Below are positions 36,435 to 50,460 of a DNA stretch of 64,000 bases, one piece after another (within the stretch, counting starts at the first letter, position 1; each line of letters starts with the position of its first letter). Under the pieces are notes generated by a model that saw only the letters and a list, made by a program, of their open reading frames with translations, did not search any database and was not told the DNA's origin. The stretch is from positions 12,452,501 through 12,516,500 of the forward strand of contig CM028915.1 in the NCBI GenBank assembly GCA_016801845.1, read 5' to 3'. Both the position numbers and the translations under genes were made by a program. Source of the DNA: Polydactylus sextarius (taxonomy: Eukaryota; Chordata; Actinopteri; Polynemidae).

Positions 36435-38087
36435 TATCTTTGTGTCCATTCTCTGCCTGTGTAACTGTGCTTGTCTCATGCTTGTTTTACAACCATTATT
36501 TTCAGAAGACAAAAGAGACATGATCACGAGTGTCTTTTGTAAAAGATGAACAACGGCCAAGATTCACAACAATAGTATTAAGCTGCACAGATAACACCAG
36601 TCAGCTTTTATGAGGAACAACCCTTCATAACGGACAAGCAGGCTATGAGCAGATAATAAAAAGTGAACAATGGCAAAGAGGTAGTCATGATAAATCTGTG
36701 TTGTGTCAAGAACAATCTGTTTTGCATGTTGTTGCTTCTTAAAATGTTTAATACTGTGTGCTCCAGCAGGAAGTGCTTCTAAATGGGATACTCACTGAAT
36801 ACAAATTTGACCAACCTGATGAACCTTAATAAGTATTTATAAGCTGCATTTCTAAAACAGTCACCGTGTATTCACTTCATTGAAATGCACATTATAGCAT
36901 ATTTTGAATGACCAATTCGAGACAGTAGCTCATTTAAGATTAATTTTAATCCCCACAACTCCAGTATGCCCAGTCTTTCCAGTTATTATGATGCCACAGG
37001 AAACCGTGCTGTAATATTTTTGCATATTTTAGAACATGAGCAAAATAAAATCAGTGAGAAGAATGTAATAAACATGAGGTCTACTCTATGCAGGCTATTG
37101 TTATTTACAAGATGGACAAGTTATACATGGCTGCACATGGTGTCATACTTTTAAGCTCATTTTAAATTTGGTTAAAAGATAAACTAGAGTCCTGGGTTAT
37201 GAGACCAGCAAGTGCCAAAATAAATCTAAGTTCTGCCCTAGTTTGTCTGCAGTATCAAACACCGCTTTACCTCACCTGAAGAGTCATCTGTTTATATAAT
37301 AAAAATTTAAGTCGTGTTGGTTTAAAATTAGTCTGACTTGCAGTCTCCAAATTTTCAATTAAAACATGTGTAATCATACTAAGTAACAATTCTAGTCCGT
37401 ATAGGCAACACAGGGAAACTGTTTTGTAAATTTTATGCTTGTCTGAATGATGGAGATCTCTTGAAAAGAAGCTGAGTGTCTACAAAGTGGGATGAGCCAC
37501 TACTCTTTCAGCGTAGTGTGTAACAGAGGATCAGAAATTGGAGATTAAGTTCTTCAATTGATGTGTGCTTCTTTAGGCGTGTTAAGGCACGATTGAGCAA
37601 AATGTGATACACTTTCAAAAGCTGACAACTGTAATATAACCTCTCCTAAGGCCATTATATTTTGGAAGCATTTAGTCTTAATAAGCAAATTCACCTGCAG
37701 CTGACATGTAACAGCACTTTTTCTTGATGTAGTTTTAGAGACTAAAGTGTTTCCCACAGCTCTGCCACTCACTTATTTTTCTAATCTCTGAACCAAACCA
37801 AACAGCTTTTTTCGGTATTTAGAGATACACCCTTTCATATTATACTTACAGTGTGACAAATGTCTTCGACGGCATGTGGTGTCTGCTGAAAAAAAATAAA
37901 AGCCGTGTCAAACAGAAAAAAAAAAAAAATCTTATGAAAAAGAGCAAACTCTTCAATTAGCACGAGCGTTAGCCGGCATCAGTGTTCTGTTGGAGCACAT
38001 TTGTTTTGACATCATTTAATTCATCTTTAACCAAAGAAGATGAACATGAAAGTGAAGAGGTTTGTCCTGTTCTGTAGAATATCAAAG

Positions 38088-38109
38088 GGCCGATATGTAA
38101 GTATCGGCC
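38088..38109. repeat. Hairpin GGCCGATA..TATCGGCC
   Basis: Perfect 8-base arms around TGTAAG. CGATAC-type motifs are reminiscent of teleost DNA-element ends, but the flanks do not support a full element. Confidence 0.85.
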
Positions 38110-40759
38110 AGCTGTCAAATTCATACTCCAAATAAATAGGCACATTAACTGTTCAATTATGTGCCAAATTTAAATGTCACATCAGATTGTTATGGTTAGG
38201 GGCTAGAATCATCTCAACTAGATCACATCTCCATCAGTTCCTTTATCCTTTTCTGAAAAATGTTGGATTCCTTTGAGTCCTAATCATTCACAGCTACAAC
38301 TATACAACTGCCACTGTATGAAAAAGGCTATGCTCACACTTTGTGTGTGAATTTAATGGCATGATATATATATTTTTTTCTCATTGGCCACACAACATTC
38401 ATTTGGCTTGCATTTCTCTGCACCAACGCTGATCTCCAGCCGGATAGTCACATCAAACAGTCAGTTCTATTCTCTATTTGTTGTCTTGTCAAAATGACCA
38501 TCCTGTGTTCAGCCCCAATAACCCACCTGTGGTCAGTCCTCACGCAAACAAATGTTTTTCAAATAATCACTTTTTGCCTCTATTCTATAAAAGTATCCTG
38601 TATGTATTTCTTGCTTTTTTTAAACTCTGTTATTATCCCTGTAGAGTTTGTGTCTTGCTGCAGGCCCCAGACAGAAAAAGTTATAACCCCGGTGTCTTCC
38701 CTGAATGTTTATATGAAGGTTGCAGACTTGAATTGAATTTTATTTCACTTTATTGAAATAAACTGGGACACCCAGTTTCTTCCTGAAACTCGTCTTCTTT
38801 TCTCACAGCCTTTATGATCTTACTGACATTCTTTCACAACTTTCCATCCTCACTATCTACTCTACCCAGCCATGAGACCCACTTGACCTGACAGCCTCCA
38901 GTTCCTCTACAGATAGAGACACTTTACTTCCTACCCCTTAAAGCTTAAATAGCCAAGGTGTTCTTTAGACATGGGGTTATCGTAACTCTTCCTACCTTTG
39001 CCCTCCTCAGATACACTTCCTCTCTTCATCCTGACCCTCAACTTTCAACAGTATATTCGTTAAAAAATCATTGGAGACTAAACTGTTCTGATGCCAAGTT
39101 TAGTTTTCAGTTAGTTTAATTTATCCACTCCAGATGTGACAACACGAGACATCTGCCAGTGATAAAGCTGTTTTACTGAATTATAAAACGTTGGCCGTCA
39201 TCTCATTAAGCAGAAGCCTGCTTCTCATTTTCTGTGCCATTTTGCTTTGTACTGCAGCATGTCTAAAATTAGCCCACTTTTTTGTTTTCTCTGCCCGAGG
39301 AGCTGCTTGTCCATCTACAGATCAGTGTCAGTAATAGTTTCTGAGTTCAAACATATGCAGCACTGTGGCGAATGAATGTCAATAGAGCTAAAGCTAATAA
39401 ATTGTAAAAAGTTGCTGTAATCTATGCAACATGTTGCAAGACTTCATTATGTTAAAGGCTTGTTTTTGTTCCAGAGGAATGTATAAAAGACTTGTTTTAG
39501 CCCATTTACTACAAATCATGTATAGCCTACTTTATGTTGCTGCCATTCATCAACAAACACAAGTTTCCTAATTTATTTTCTATCTTGCACCCATTGATTT
39601 GAATCATGATAGAGCACTGAGAAAATGAACTGATCCTCTGCCACCTCTTATTTTCTTGCCAGAGAAATGGGGTCTGCTCTGAAAACTCACTCATAGTGGT
39701 GTTTTCAGGACAGGGCTGCCTTGTTAAAAGTTGAGTGACTGGAGCCAAAAAGTCCAACATTTATTAGGAATTTTATCAAGAATCAATGTTGATATCAGAG
39801 GGTTTTGTGTTAAAAAAAAAAAACTCTGAGTTTTCATGAATTAAACAGAGAGTGGGTTTTCAAGACAGTCCCAGCTCTTAAACGTGTTATTATGTATTAA
39901 TGCAAAGAAAATATGTGTGTTGTCACCACCGATTGGTTTCAGTCAGATCTGTAGTTATACTTAAACTGTAACTACATTAACATTTACACAACATGCCCTG
40001 TTTCAGTTATTATTAGGTGCTTATTTCGCTGTTCATATTTTGCAATTGGTGATTTGTAACTAGTCAATTTAACCAAACCAGTCATTACACCAACTCTCTG
40101 GGGCATTTTAATTTACTGCTTAAATTAACTATTATTTTGTGTCTCACTGTTTTATACCTTTATCCTTTTTTGTTTTGACTTTTGTGGGGTTTTATTTATG
40201 GAAAAAGAAATAATACCAACATTGTGTAGTGCACATACACATCTACATATCTAGATACAAACATGCATTTGCATATATTTTAATACCTAATGATATATAA
40301 ACAAATTTAGCAAAAAGAAACTTTCGTGAGGATTTTTTTAGTTATATTTGTTGATCTTTTATTAACTACATTTACTTTTCTGCTGTGTTTACTATGGGGA
40401 TTTAATGTCCATCTTACACTAGTTATAATTACTTTCTGGCATTCTGAATTCTTTGACAATTAGTCTACTTTTCTGAATTTTGTGTCTTTTTGTTGCTGCA
40501 TGCTGTAAAAACCCTGCCAACTCTTGTTGACATTGAATTTGTTTTTCTATTCCATGTCTGTCCCCTAGAAATCATATTCATATACAACAAAACTGCTTTC
40601 ATGTAATTACACTGTGGTGGCTGTTTTGTTGTTTTGTTGTTTTTGTTTTTTGTATTTTTTTGTTTGAGTGAATGAAGCACTACATTTATCAAAGGTTGCC
40701 AGTTGCCAGGAGGTAGTCGCGGTGGCTGGCGGGTGTACAAAGCACACATCTGTCATAAT

Positions 40760-40955
40760 CGAGACCAGGTTTTTTGTCTGTGGGTAGGTTAAGGCAACAA
40801 TGCACTTTGGTTAAGGTTAGGGAAAGAACATGGTTTTGATTAAATGTAAATAAACACATTGTGTCTGAACTCACCAATAACTTTTTTTTTTTATTATTAT
40901 TAAACAAAACCACAGTCTTTCCTTGATCTGAACCAGGTTTTGCGGGTGTCTCAAT
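40760..40955. repeat. Teleost interspersed repeat with GGTTAAGGTTAGGG arms
   Basis: The left part contains GGTTAAGGCAACAA and GGTTAAGGTTAGGGAAAG. The right part contains CAGTCTTTCCTTGATCTGAA and CCAGG, a diverged inverted copy of the left. A T-rich/ATT-rich core lies between. This matches a family I recall as common in percomorphs. The inverted arms suggest a foldback or MITE-like structure. GGTTAGGG here is not a telomere repeat, since it occurs once. Confidence 0.55.
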
Positions 40956-42497
40956 ATGTAAAAAATAAAAATAAAAAAAATTTAATTTAGTCACTGTAAG
41001 TTGATATTTTACTGCAAGATCAAAAACAATTATGTTGTCTGTAAATGTTTTACTGTCATGTTCAGTCAGTTGGCCAAATGCATTAAATATCCTCAACACT
41101 GTACTAGAGGACATCATCAGGTCATAATTATTTCCTACATTACACACTTGCTGTTGCAAATTAGTTGTATATAAAGATAATGCTTATGAGACATAGTCTG
41201 CCAATTGGCAGTGTTTTTAAATGGCGACATTTCTGAGCACGTAGAGAAGGAGAATATGCTTTGAGAAGTGATCAACAGTAATGTACAGCATACAGAATGT
41301 ATAGTTAACGGGCAAAAGTTTGCTCAAAAAGCCTGTGCAGTGCTTTAAATTGTGAAAGTTTTCTAACCAAGAGGCATTGCACACAGCACCAGCACTACAC
41401 AGGCTCCTTCATTCAAAGGTCACACCGCTGCTGCTCTCCTGCTGTCCCCACTGTTCGAAGCAGATACATCATTATCGCTTTCAAACCACCTTCCTGTTCT
41501 CCTCTTCATCCCTCCTCTCATTTTTCAAAGCTTTTGCTTTTCCAAATCCTTCGAGCCATGACCATGATTTCTTCCCAAAACGCTTGTCTCTCTGTGTCTC
41601 GCTGCCTCTGTGTCGATGCTCTGTCTAGCTGGCTGCACAATTGGCAAAATGAGTAGGCAAATTCATTCAACTAGCGCCTTTCTGTTGGTTCTCTGCTCTA
41701 GGTGGCAGCGCTGGGCACCCAGCCTACTCTCGCTTGGTCTAGTTTGGTTTCCTCTGCAGAGCCAAATGGGATCTGCCAGGCCTTACTCATGATTCACATC
41801 GTTTGCTGTCTCCTCATTCCCCAACATTATTTCTGTGAGTCATCTTTTCATCTTGCTGCCAGCCAAGATGCTTAGCCAGATGGGCAGATTTTCGAATAAA
41901 CAAGTTTCAGTTTTGATCTTGTGTTATGATATTATGAAGTCGACCTTGGCACAGGGAGAGAATATCTGACCCAAATGAAGGAAGTCTGCTACTGTGGTAT
42001 AAAGATTTTTTTTTTCTTTATACTGTTTTGTCTCTGGTGAAAAGTGTCAGAGCAGGTTAGTCTGACACACTCTGCATCAGTCTGATATGGAAACCTTGAT
42101 GTCTGCTCGACTTTAGTGATTTATCTTTAGTTTAAGCTTCTGTATGCACAGACATTTCTGGCAAATGACCCAGACGCACCTACAGTTGTCACTCGTCCTG
42201 CACTGTTTCCAGTGAAACACAGCACTTTGAGAGTTTAGGTGCAGCTGATTTATGCCTCTGGGAAAATAGAGAATGTTTCAGTTTTGAGTTTAAAGTGGTA
42301 ATGTCACCTGTTTCGTTTGAGGTAGACATAAAACAGGCAAACAAATAATAGTAACAATAGAAAAGAGAGAAAAAAAAACATATTGACATATGCTACACAC
42401 CACGTGTCAGACATTTGTAATCCCTGGAAACTTATACATGCTACCTACAGCAGTGTGTTACTCATGAAACTTATAACAAAGACATTAACTGGGAAGT

Positions 42498-42538
42498 GCA
42501 CCTTCATTCAATCAGCTGTGGTGATTGAATGAGGTGGC
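42498..42538. repeat. Imperfect hairpin, about 16-bp arms
   Basis: CATTCAATCA and TGATTGAATG are perfect 10-base arms around GCTGTGG. Pairing extends outwards with two single-base bulges (GCACCTT against AGGTGGC). At 41 bases it is too short for a usual microRNA precursor. Confidence 0.85.
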
Positions 42539-43898
42539 AACTTACAGCACACATGGTTTTATTATTTATTTTAAGTATTTTCCAAATAGTATGTTTCACT
42601 TTATAGTAAGATAGTAAGACATGAGGATGAAGACAGGATTAGTTTGGCAATTTCAAGTTGAGTATACACAGAACCACATGCCCATTGCCATTAATTTACT
42701 AATGAAATGCTTTGTTACTTATTAATGAAAGTTGATTAGCCAGACTTTGGTACATTTTGGTTTTGAACAGGTGCTGAAACTGACACAACCCTCCAAAACT
42801 GCATTATGCAGCCTCATGCACGGCACATGAATATGTAAAGAAATTAAAGTCTTCAAAGGCCTAATGGTTGCTAAGCTACAACTGGACAATCACTGATTAG
42901 GGGAGAGCTTTCGGGATGGGCTGGTTGATGACAATTTTTTTGTGTCTAAACTACTTTTGGGAAAACTCATGGCTTTATCTTTCACAACCACAATTGCCAC
43001 CAGCTCTCGCAGGACGATTGGTCTGTTCTGGTTCCACACAAAGAGGCCACGTTCGGAGCAGCCAGTGTCTGCTGAAGACATCTCTGGAGTCTAGCTGGCA
43101 CCGCCAAGGCACGACAGCACTGTCAGCATGTGCTAGACTCTCTCTGTCTCCCTTGGTCATTCTTCCATGGCCTTCTTTTACTCCGCATGCTCTGACTGTT
43201 TCTCTCGCTCTCATTACACCCCTTCCTCACAAACCTCATCACGTCTTACTTTAACATGACTTCTCTGTCAATACACGTGACATCACTTCTGTTGTTTGCC
43301 CTTTCTGTCTCATCCTCTCTTTCTCACTCTCTTGCTTTTCTTTGTTCTCATTGTTTAGCTGTGACAGTTACTGTGTTGATTCACTGTTTGCGATTCTGAT
43401 CAATTTAAATGAATCAGGATCAGTGTTTACATGTGATTTTCGGCTTCATGACAGAGAACAGTCAATGTCTGTCATTGCTGTTTATGGTTATGTTGTGTTT
43501 CATGGTAACAAGTGTTGGCAGTCCACATGCTGCCATGTTTCTTTCATTTTTATTTGTCTCATCTCTCCATTTTGATTGCCTTTGGCTCTGCTGTTATGTT
43601 GCCATAGTTTTATTTCATGATCTGTTTTCTAATTGTTGTGTCTGTCGTCAGACGCGTGGCTTGGCCATTTCCAGACTTTGTTTTTGTTGTCATAGCATTT
43701 TGCTCTGGCTCTTATTTTTGTTGCTGTTTTCATTGCTGAAGCATGCCACCGCCCTGCCCTGGGATGTCAAAGGCAAGGTGGTACGGGGTGTGTATCAGCA
43801 GGGCGTCTGCAGCAGTGGTGTGTTGCGTAAACAGTCTCAACACAGATGGTGCAGCATGCCTCCACACATGGCAGGTTCACAGCCTGAGGAACTCAGCA

Positions 43899-44075
43899 TC
43901 CTCCTCTCTCCCTCCCTCCTTCCCTCTCCCTCCCTCTCCGTCTCATGTGTCTGTCAATGTCTGTCACTTTCTGTGTTTCTTTCTGTCTTCTGCACCTGCT
44001 GCCCCTGTCCCTGTTGGTCTGTCTTGCTGTCTGTCTCTGTGTCTGCCTGTCTCCGCGTGTCTCTGTCTCTGTATG
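43899..44075. repeat. Polypyrimidine (CCCT / TGTC) low-complexity block
   Basis: It starts with near-pure CT sequence (CTCCCTCC units, 43899-43942) and continues as TGTC/TCTG-rich sequence. It explains the 267-codon and 122-codon open frames crossing here, which are low-complexity serine/leucine/cysteine translations and not proteins. Confidence 0.85.
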
Positions 44076-45211
44076 CAAGTTCTGAAAGTACCACCAAACT
44101 TAAAAAGATAAATTTAATTTATTACAACTTGAATTGTACTTTCATATCTTTGGCCACCATTTCTGTTTATAGAAGAACACTACTTACCAGAGATCAGGAC
44201 ACACTGCAATAATGTTGCCACTTTACTTAGAGGGAAAAAAAACACATTAGGTTCCCTCTAAATGTTGTAAAACCGGGCGTTGGATTGCAAATCAGTAGGT
44301 TCTGTGTCCTATAAATCAAATGTATACACAATAAATACGTTTTGCTTTATATTCTGATGGGAACCATTATTACCACCTGACTTATGTCCATTGGCAGCTT
44401 TTCCAAGTCACTGTTGACTTTTCAAAACCAAACCAAGATAACCATCTTTAGGCTGCAGCTTTGAGCCTCTTGAGGAAAATTTGTGATTTGTGAGATCAGA
44501 CTTCAAGCTGCTGTTATATCAGTATAATAGCAAACAGTTGTATGCGCTATGTAGAAGGTTAACAATGTTGGTCACAACTACAAAAATGAGATTCAAGTGT
44601 GAACCAGAAATCAACCAGAAATCTTTCTCATTTCCATTCCTCTTTAACACATGATGCGCACAAACACGAAAACATAAACCATGAAATTCAGCCATAGTGT
44701 GTGAGAATTAAGAGTCCCCTTTTATTTCCACTTTAGAAAGAAATGAATTGAACTGAAATACAGGCATGAACAAGTTTTCAATCTAGTACATGTGTAGTCA
44801 CCAGTTTTATACCTTGCAGGCTTGTGTGAAACACTCACTGGGATGAGATGAGAAAATGGAAAAAGTGGAAGCTTGTTTGCTTTTGCTGCATATTCAACCG
44901 AAGTCCTATCAATTTTAGCAAGGGCTGTTTCATATCCTCCTTGGTTATCCTTTTGCACATGTTTATATTTCATTTCATTTTGCATATTCTGATAGTGAGT
45001 ACATGAAGCTGATATTCTGGGCTGTTATGGATAGCTAAACAAATGTCTTTCCAATGAAGGGGTGAGCTGTAATTTACAAGATCCAATGATCCCAGCCAAG
45101 CAGAACAGCTTTCAATCTTCAGCTGAATTTTCCCAGATACATCCAGAAAGTGGTGTTTTTATTTTTATCGATAGCACTAAAGCAATTGGAGCAGTGGTGC
45201 TATTTCCTTTC

Positions 45212-45317
45212 TGAGATAGAAGAGTGAAGAAGTGGAGAGGAGGGATGGAGTAAAGGGGGTGAGAAGATATGAGAGGAAGAGGAGGATGAAAAGAGAGAAA
45301 GTAGGACAGGAAGATGA
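45212..45317. repeat. Polypurine (GGA/GAA) low-complexity block
   Basis: About 105 bases that are nearly all A and G on the + strand (GAGAGGAGGGATGG type), with a few T interruptions. It lies 1.1 kb from the polypyrimidine block at 43899-44075. Confidence 0.85.
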
Positions 45318-48060
45318 CTGACTGCTAGAGCCCTCTGGGTAGTTTGTAGTCGTAGCTGGTCTTGTGTTGGACCTGATGGGGAAGTTCTGCTCCCCACTTC
45401 ACTGAACACGGTGTGTTACAAACCAATTCAGCCAATTCAGCACAGGTGTCCTGGAGTTATGGATAGGGAATTAAAATTGCTGTCAAGTGATGACTTTACT
45501 CCCAGCAGCACTACTTGCCAACTCTTATTAGATGCTGTCAACACGGATCTTTTATGTTGTTGTTTACCCTTCAATTACAAGACAAATTGAAAGATGGAAT
45601 AATTTTATCGACGTCTATTTTATTTGGAAACAACCAAAGCGCCGAAGGTTAATTTAAAAGAGCATGTGTTAGAACAAACACAAAGTATGTTTATTCTTCA
45701 CAAAGAGATACAGAAATCCTCAGTGTTTGTGTGTGGTATTAAATCATGTTCTTAGTGTTTTGCAAACACATAAAATAAAGTGCCTGTTAGACACACATTC
45801 AGCCTTTTTCTCAGCTTTACCAGAGAATATAAAGAAAAAGATAACTTGGTGATTATTTATAGATGGGAAATTAATCAGTTCACCAACTTAGGCAATGAAG
45901 CATTTTCAACAATGTGATTCTGGTGCTGAAATAATAGCAATTTAAATCAGTTGGTTGATCAATAGGACAACATCAATAACAATTTGTCATTTATCACAGA
46001 AGAACTGTCAAATATTCCCACATCTTAAACATGAGGATTATCAGCTTTGCTGTGGTATAATTTTAACTGAACATGATTATTTTTGCTTTGGGTTGTTGCT
46101 TGCACAAAATAAAATATAATTTAAATAATTAACCTTGGGTACTATGAGAAAGACTGATACAATATTCCAACATTAAATTCAGCAAACGGTGAAAAAATAG
46201 TAAGCTTATAAATTTATATTAAAAATAATTATCAGCAGCAGTCCTATTAATTTCTACACTGTGGTACTAAAGCGATTCTCAGATATTATTGAACCACGAG
46301 TTTGCTTCAAAGTGTTGAATGGTAAATTTCATGTTCATTCACAGAATACCTATTCACACCGTGAACATGTGTTATAAGAATTTATTTCAACCAGCCAACT
46401 GTTTCTAACAGCAATTAGCAGATATAGTATTATTTAAAGAATGTCTGTCCTTATTCTCTTAAAAAAATGAAGTAATCAACAGTTTCAGGGGCTTTGATTT
46501 GCAGATATGAACTAAACTTACATTAAACAGTAAAAAATGTTAAGTGTGCTGATGGGTTTAATTGATTTTCTTTCATTTTGTACAACTGTCATATCAACAT
46601 TGATCATGCCCATTGATAATTATACAAAATTTAATAAAGTCAATTAATTGAAATGTCACTTTAAAAATTGCACTTGAACTGATGAAATGAACAGGCTGTG
46701 TAGCAGAGACACAGAGAGTGAGTTGAACTCAGTTTGATCTGGAACAGGAGCTGGTTTGGCAGCAGACTGGAGATATGATATGACAGATCAGAGGTCAGGG
46801 CTGTAAGCAACAACAGGAAACTATTCACTTCCGAACCTGTCACTCCAGATCAGTGTTCAGCCCCGTAATACTTCAGCTCCCAAATTGTACTGTCTGAAAA
46901 AAATGCTCTGTGCTTTGTTTTTTTTGCAGCAGTGATATTAAATGAAGCAGGGATGGTAGAGTGGATCCAGGGACAACCAGGATACTATTGTGTCGAGCAC
47001 AGTAATACAAACTGACATCCCTTTATTTGTTCCTCCCTCCATTCATGCAGTTGTATTTTCCTTGTGCTTGCATTTGTTTATTTGCAGGTACCTTGAGGTG
47101 AAAATGTAGTAATATCAAGTTCCATCTACAATATTCATTTCAATATATCCAATTCAAAGCAGAGGCAACAGTAAACAGAAATATGAAGAGAAAGGTAGGA
47201 AGTAAGATTATTTTTAAGACTGTGATTCTCTAAAAACAACAACATGGAGGCTTATTGGTTGTTTTCAGTGGAGAAATATAGGAAAATACAGGGGGATGGT
47301 AGTAAAAACAAAAATTCAAAGGTTAGGGACCAGACATGTCGTTCAGATTTGTCTCCACAGACCATACTCCAACCTTGAATCGTTACCCACAGCTCATTGG
47401 GTCTTTGGTGTCTTTATTCTTGTAGAGATATCTGGACAAAAGATGTGTTTACACCAACTCTCTTTGTTGATAATTAGGCACAGCCACTGTGAAGATTACG
47501 TTTTAGATAGAAAATGCAGTAGACAAGCATAAATAGGTACTTGCCATTTGTCTCGTACAACAGACATGTGCCACGGTATAAAAGACATGATGAGTTCAGT
47601 CACTGAAATGATGTGTTCAAAGTGTCCGGTGTCTCTGCTGAAAAACTGCCTCTTATTAGCAAAGGATCCAATCTTCCTTAATGTTTCTAACTGGCTCTAA
47701 GTGCACTTAAAACCAGAGAGGAACAGCATGTTGACAGTGTATTGCTTCTTTAATTTAACACATTTTCTGGTGAATGAGGACTTTCAGTTCAGTGGCAAAA
47801 TTTATACCTCTGAGATCATTAAGCATTGTGTCTTTAAGGAGTTCTCCGGCAATTAAGCATTGCACTTCTGTCACGCTGTTGGATCCACCGTTGTGTTTTT
47901 TTTTTTTTTTTTATTTAAACAAAAATTAATGCAGAGGAACTGCACATATTGCCTTTTCTTTAAAAAAAAAAAAAAAAAAATTGGATCGGTGAATGAATCA
48001 GTGCCTCTACGTTCAGTTATGGTTATAGAGGGTTGTCATGAAGGTTAAAAGTAACAGAAA

Positions 48061-48280
48061 TGAACAGTGGCCTCTTTGGACCCATCCAGCCACTTTGGGC
48101 CACTCCCTAAGCTGCCATGAAGGCAGCAAACAAAAAGCCAATGCATGTCGATGTCAATATATGTTGCTGTTGATGCCATTTGGAGCTTGAATTAGTTGCC
48201 AGAGAGCGATTGGGAAATTGGAGCCACATTATCGAAGCTCTGAAGTTCCTATTATGCACACAGCGAAACAATGGCAAGTC
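48061..48280. promoter_or_regulatory. Candidate conserved non-coding block
   Basis: Repeat-free stretch between homopolymer-rich regions, with GCCATGAAGGCAGCAAACAA, GAGCTTGAATTAGTTGCC and GAGAGCGATTGGGAAATTGG. No coding frame and no known element recognised. Texture-based inference. Confidence 0.27.
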
Positions 48281-49997
48281 AATCTTATTTGTTAATCACA
48301 AAAAATAGAAAAACACATTAACTATTTGTGAGAAAAATACAAAGTACTGATATTTTTACTTTGGCTCATGCATCATCTTCTAACACTATAGTGCAGGATT
48401 TATGAACAACAGAGGACAATCAAGGTTTTAGGTTGGAATAAATTGTTGTCTTTTATGAAAGGACAAACCATTATCCTCAATTTACTTCCACGGGTTCAGG
48501 TACAGGTTCGAGTGTGTTGTAGGTGGCCGTGCTCATAGCATGAGAAGCAGGCTGCTGGGGTCTGGGAACTCGTTTCTATTCAACGCCTCAACGTTGGAAT
48601 TTTTCTCATTTTAAAAATAGCAGTTTTCAGTCCCATCCAACATTTATCAAAGTTTATCAATGATGTATCAAACTTTGTGAAGCAGCCTCTGGGGCTATTT
48701 TATACAGCGTTATGTAGGTTGTACTACAGCTACAGATATCAAATGCCTATCCCTGAAAGGAACCCATAATTATTATAATAGAACAATCTGTTTTGATGGT
48801 AATAGAATATGACAGCACTCGCTGTAGTGACAGAGTTGTTTTTAATTTAGACTTTTATTCTTTTGTTAAATAACAGGAAGACCTGTTATTTTTTGCCTCC
48901 CTTTGATCCTTAGGTAAATGAGTTTTGTTTAAAAGTCTGAAAATATTGATCACAGATTTTCACAAACTGAAATTTAAATTCTAACGAGGTTTGAAAAAAA
49001 AAAAAAAAACTTTTTTATGAATTTCATTTGCATTTCATTTGAGAACGTGATTTGTTATGCGGAGAATCAGCAAAGAGGGGGGAACAAGTTGTTTCTCATT
49101 TTATTGTAAATTTAAAACTGATTATACTTGGACTACTAATAGGAGGTTCATTCTTCTTCTCCTGAAGTATATGACGATGTGTGTATGAATAACAGAAAGA
49201 GATAGAGAGGTTTCACACCTGCGAACATAACCAGCCTCATTCATGTTTCATTACAACCCACAGCCCTAAAATTAGGATGGTTGCATAAAATCTTTAAACT
49301 CAGAGAAAAGGAGAGGAAAAGAAGAACATTTCATTCTTGGGAGCTTCCTAATCCCTTTGACTGCTCTCTTCAACCCCCCACTCCACACACACACACACTC
49401 ACACACAAATACACACCACATGGGCTGACTCTTCGGAGCATGCTGCCCCCATCACATCCACATTATTACACAGCAGCTAATCCTGTTTCCCAAATCCCAG
49501 TACCTTGGACTCCACTGAGAAAATCCTATTGGTGCTGCACATTTCTCCATATGCTTTAGCATACAGGAATCCACTGTCCTCCAGACTGCCTTTGTCTCCT
49601 TCCAGCCTTCCTTCTGCCTGTTTTCGGCCTGTAAATCACCCTCACAAATCCCTGCACCCCATCCATAATCAACAATGTCTCAAGTTTATTATCGCACGCA
49701 TTGTTATGAAGAATATCGCAGACAGACACAAAAAACACACACAAAGGGGCCAGTCGTCATCTTCCCCTTCCCGCCCGCCTGCCAGTCTGTTGTTTTTCTG
49801 TAACTAACTTTGTGGTTTATTTATTGCTCTGTTTGTTTATTGATAGAGTTTCTGTTAAGAATTCATGAGGCCGTATTCTTTTGCTGTGAAACTTGAGTGT
49901 CTGTTAGCAAGAGAAACAAGACGACGGACTGTCAGATCCCCTCCATTCAATCTGTTCAGCTTACTTCATAATTAATTGTATGACGTTTGTACTTGTT

Positions 49998-50000
<3 letters not shown>

Positions 50001-50039
<39 letters not shown>
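50001..50039. repeat. (GT)n microsatellite
   Basis: Pure GT repeat of about 39 bases. A looser TG-rich stretch follows at 50175-50210. Confidence 0.95.
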
Positions 50040-50040
<1 letters not shown>

Positions 50041-50460
50041 AGGATGGCACGTCTGTCCACATGTGAAGGAACTGACAGGTTTTGCTCAGTAGCCAGATGA
50101 TGCCTACTTCACCTTGTGTAGCGAGGCAGATGCTCTAAGACTTCTGTGCCAACAGCCAGCATGGATTAAGTTGTCTGTGTGTGCGTGTGTGAGTGAGAGT
50201 GTGTGACGGATATTCCGTGCCCTGTGTTCATCTGAATACCTGTAAGTGCTTTAGCAGCAACATGGGATTTCAGTTAGGTTGCATGTTTGGTTGTGTGCTC
50301 ACAATTAACCATCTGTCTCTCAGTGTATGTCTGCCCGTGGTTGTATTTGTGTGTGTGTATGTCTGTGGGCAGAGGGGCTTGTAGAAGATGTATGTGTGTG
50401 TGTTTGTTGTGTGGAAGGAAAGCATGTGTGTTCTAATGAGATTGACAACACCAGGTAGGA

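Larger units (their letters stand above)
33336..44000. other. Probable intergenic section, 33-44 kb
   Basis: No gene seen. Contents are TG microsatellites (33468-33486 and 33556-33638), a LINE 3' fragment (34240-34355), T and A homopolymers (34880-34898, 35010-35045, 35270-35284), a Z-DNA-prone TG/CG tract (36334-36434), a small hairpin at 38088-38109, an interspersed repeat at 40760-40955, a hairpin at 42498-42538, and the start of a polypyrimidine block near 43899. Confidence 0.65.

Noticed and set aside
40801..40830. GGTTAAGGTTAGGG as an interstitial telomere repeat
   Set aside because: Only a single GGTTAGGG-like unit, embedded in a known type of interspersed repeat. A telomere relic would show tandem TTAGGG units.
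40689..41159. 156-codon minus-strand frame
   Set aside because: It crosses a multicopy fish repeat and A/T homopolymers, so is best explained as chance.
43409..44212. 267-codon open frame on the + strand, the longest in the window
   Set aside because: The translation is low complexity (serine, leucine, cysteine, valine), much of it read through a CT/TGTC-rich tract, with no domain and no protein-like composition.
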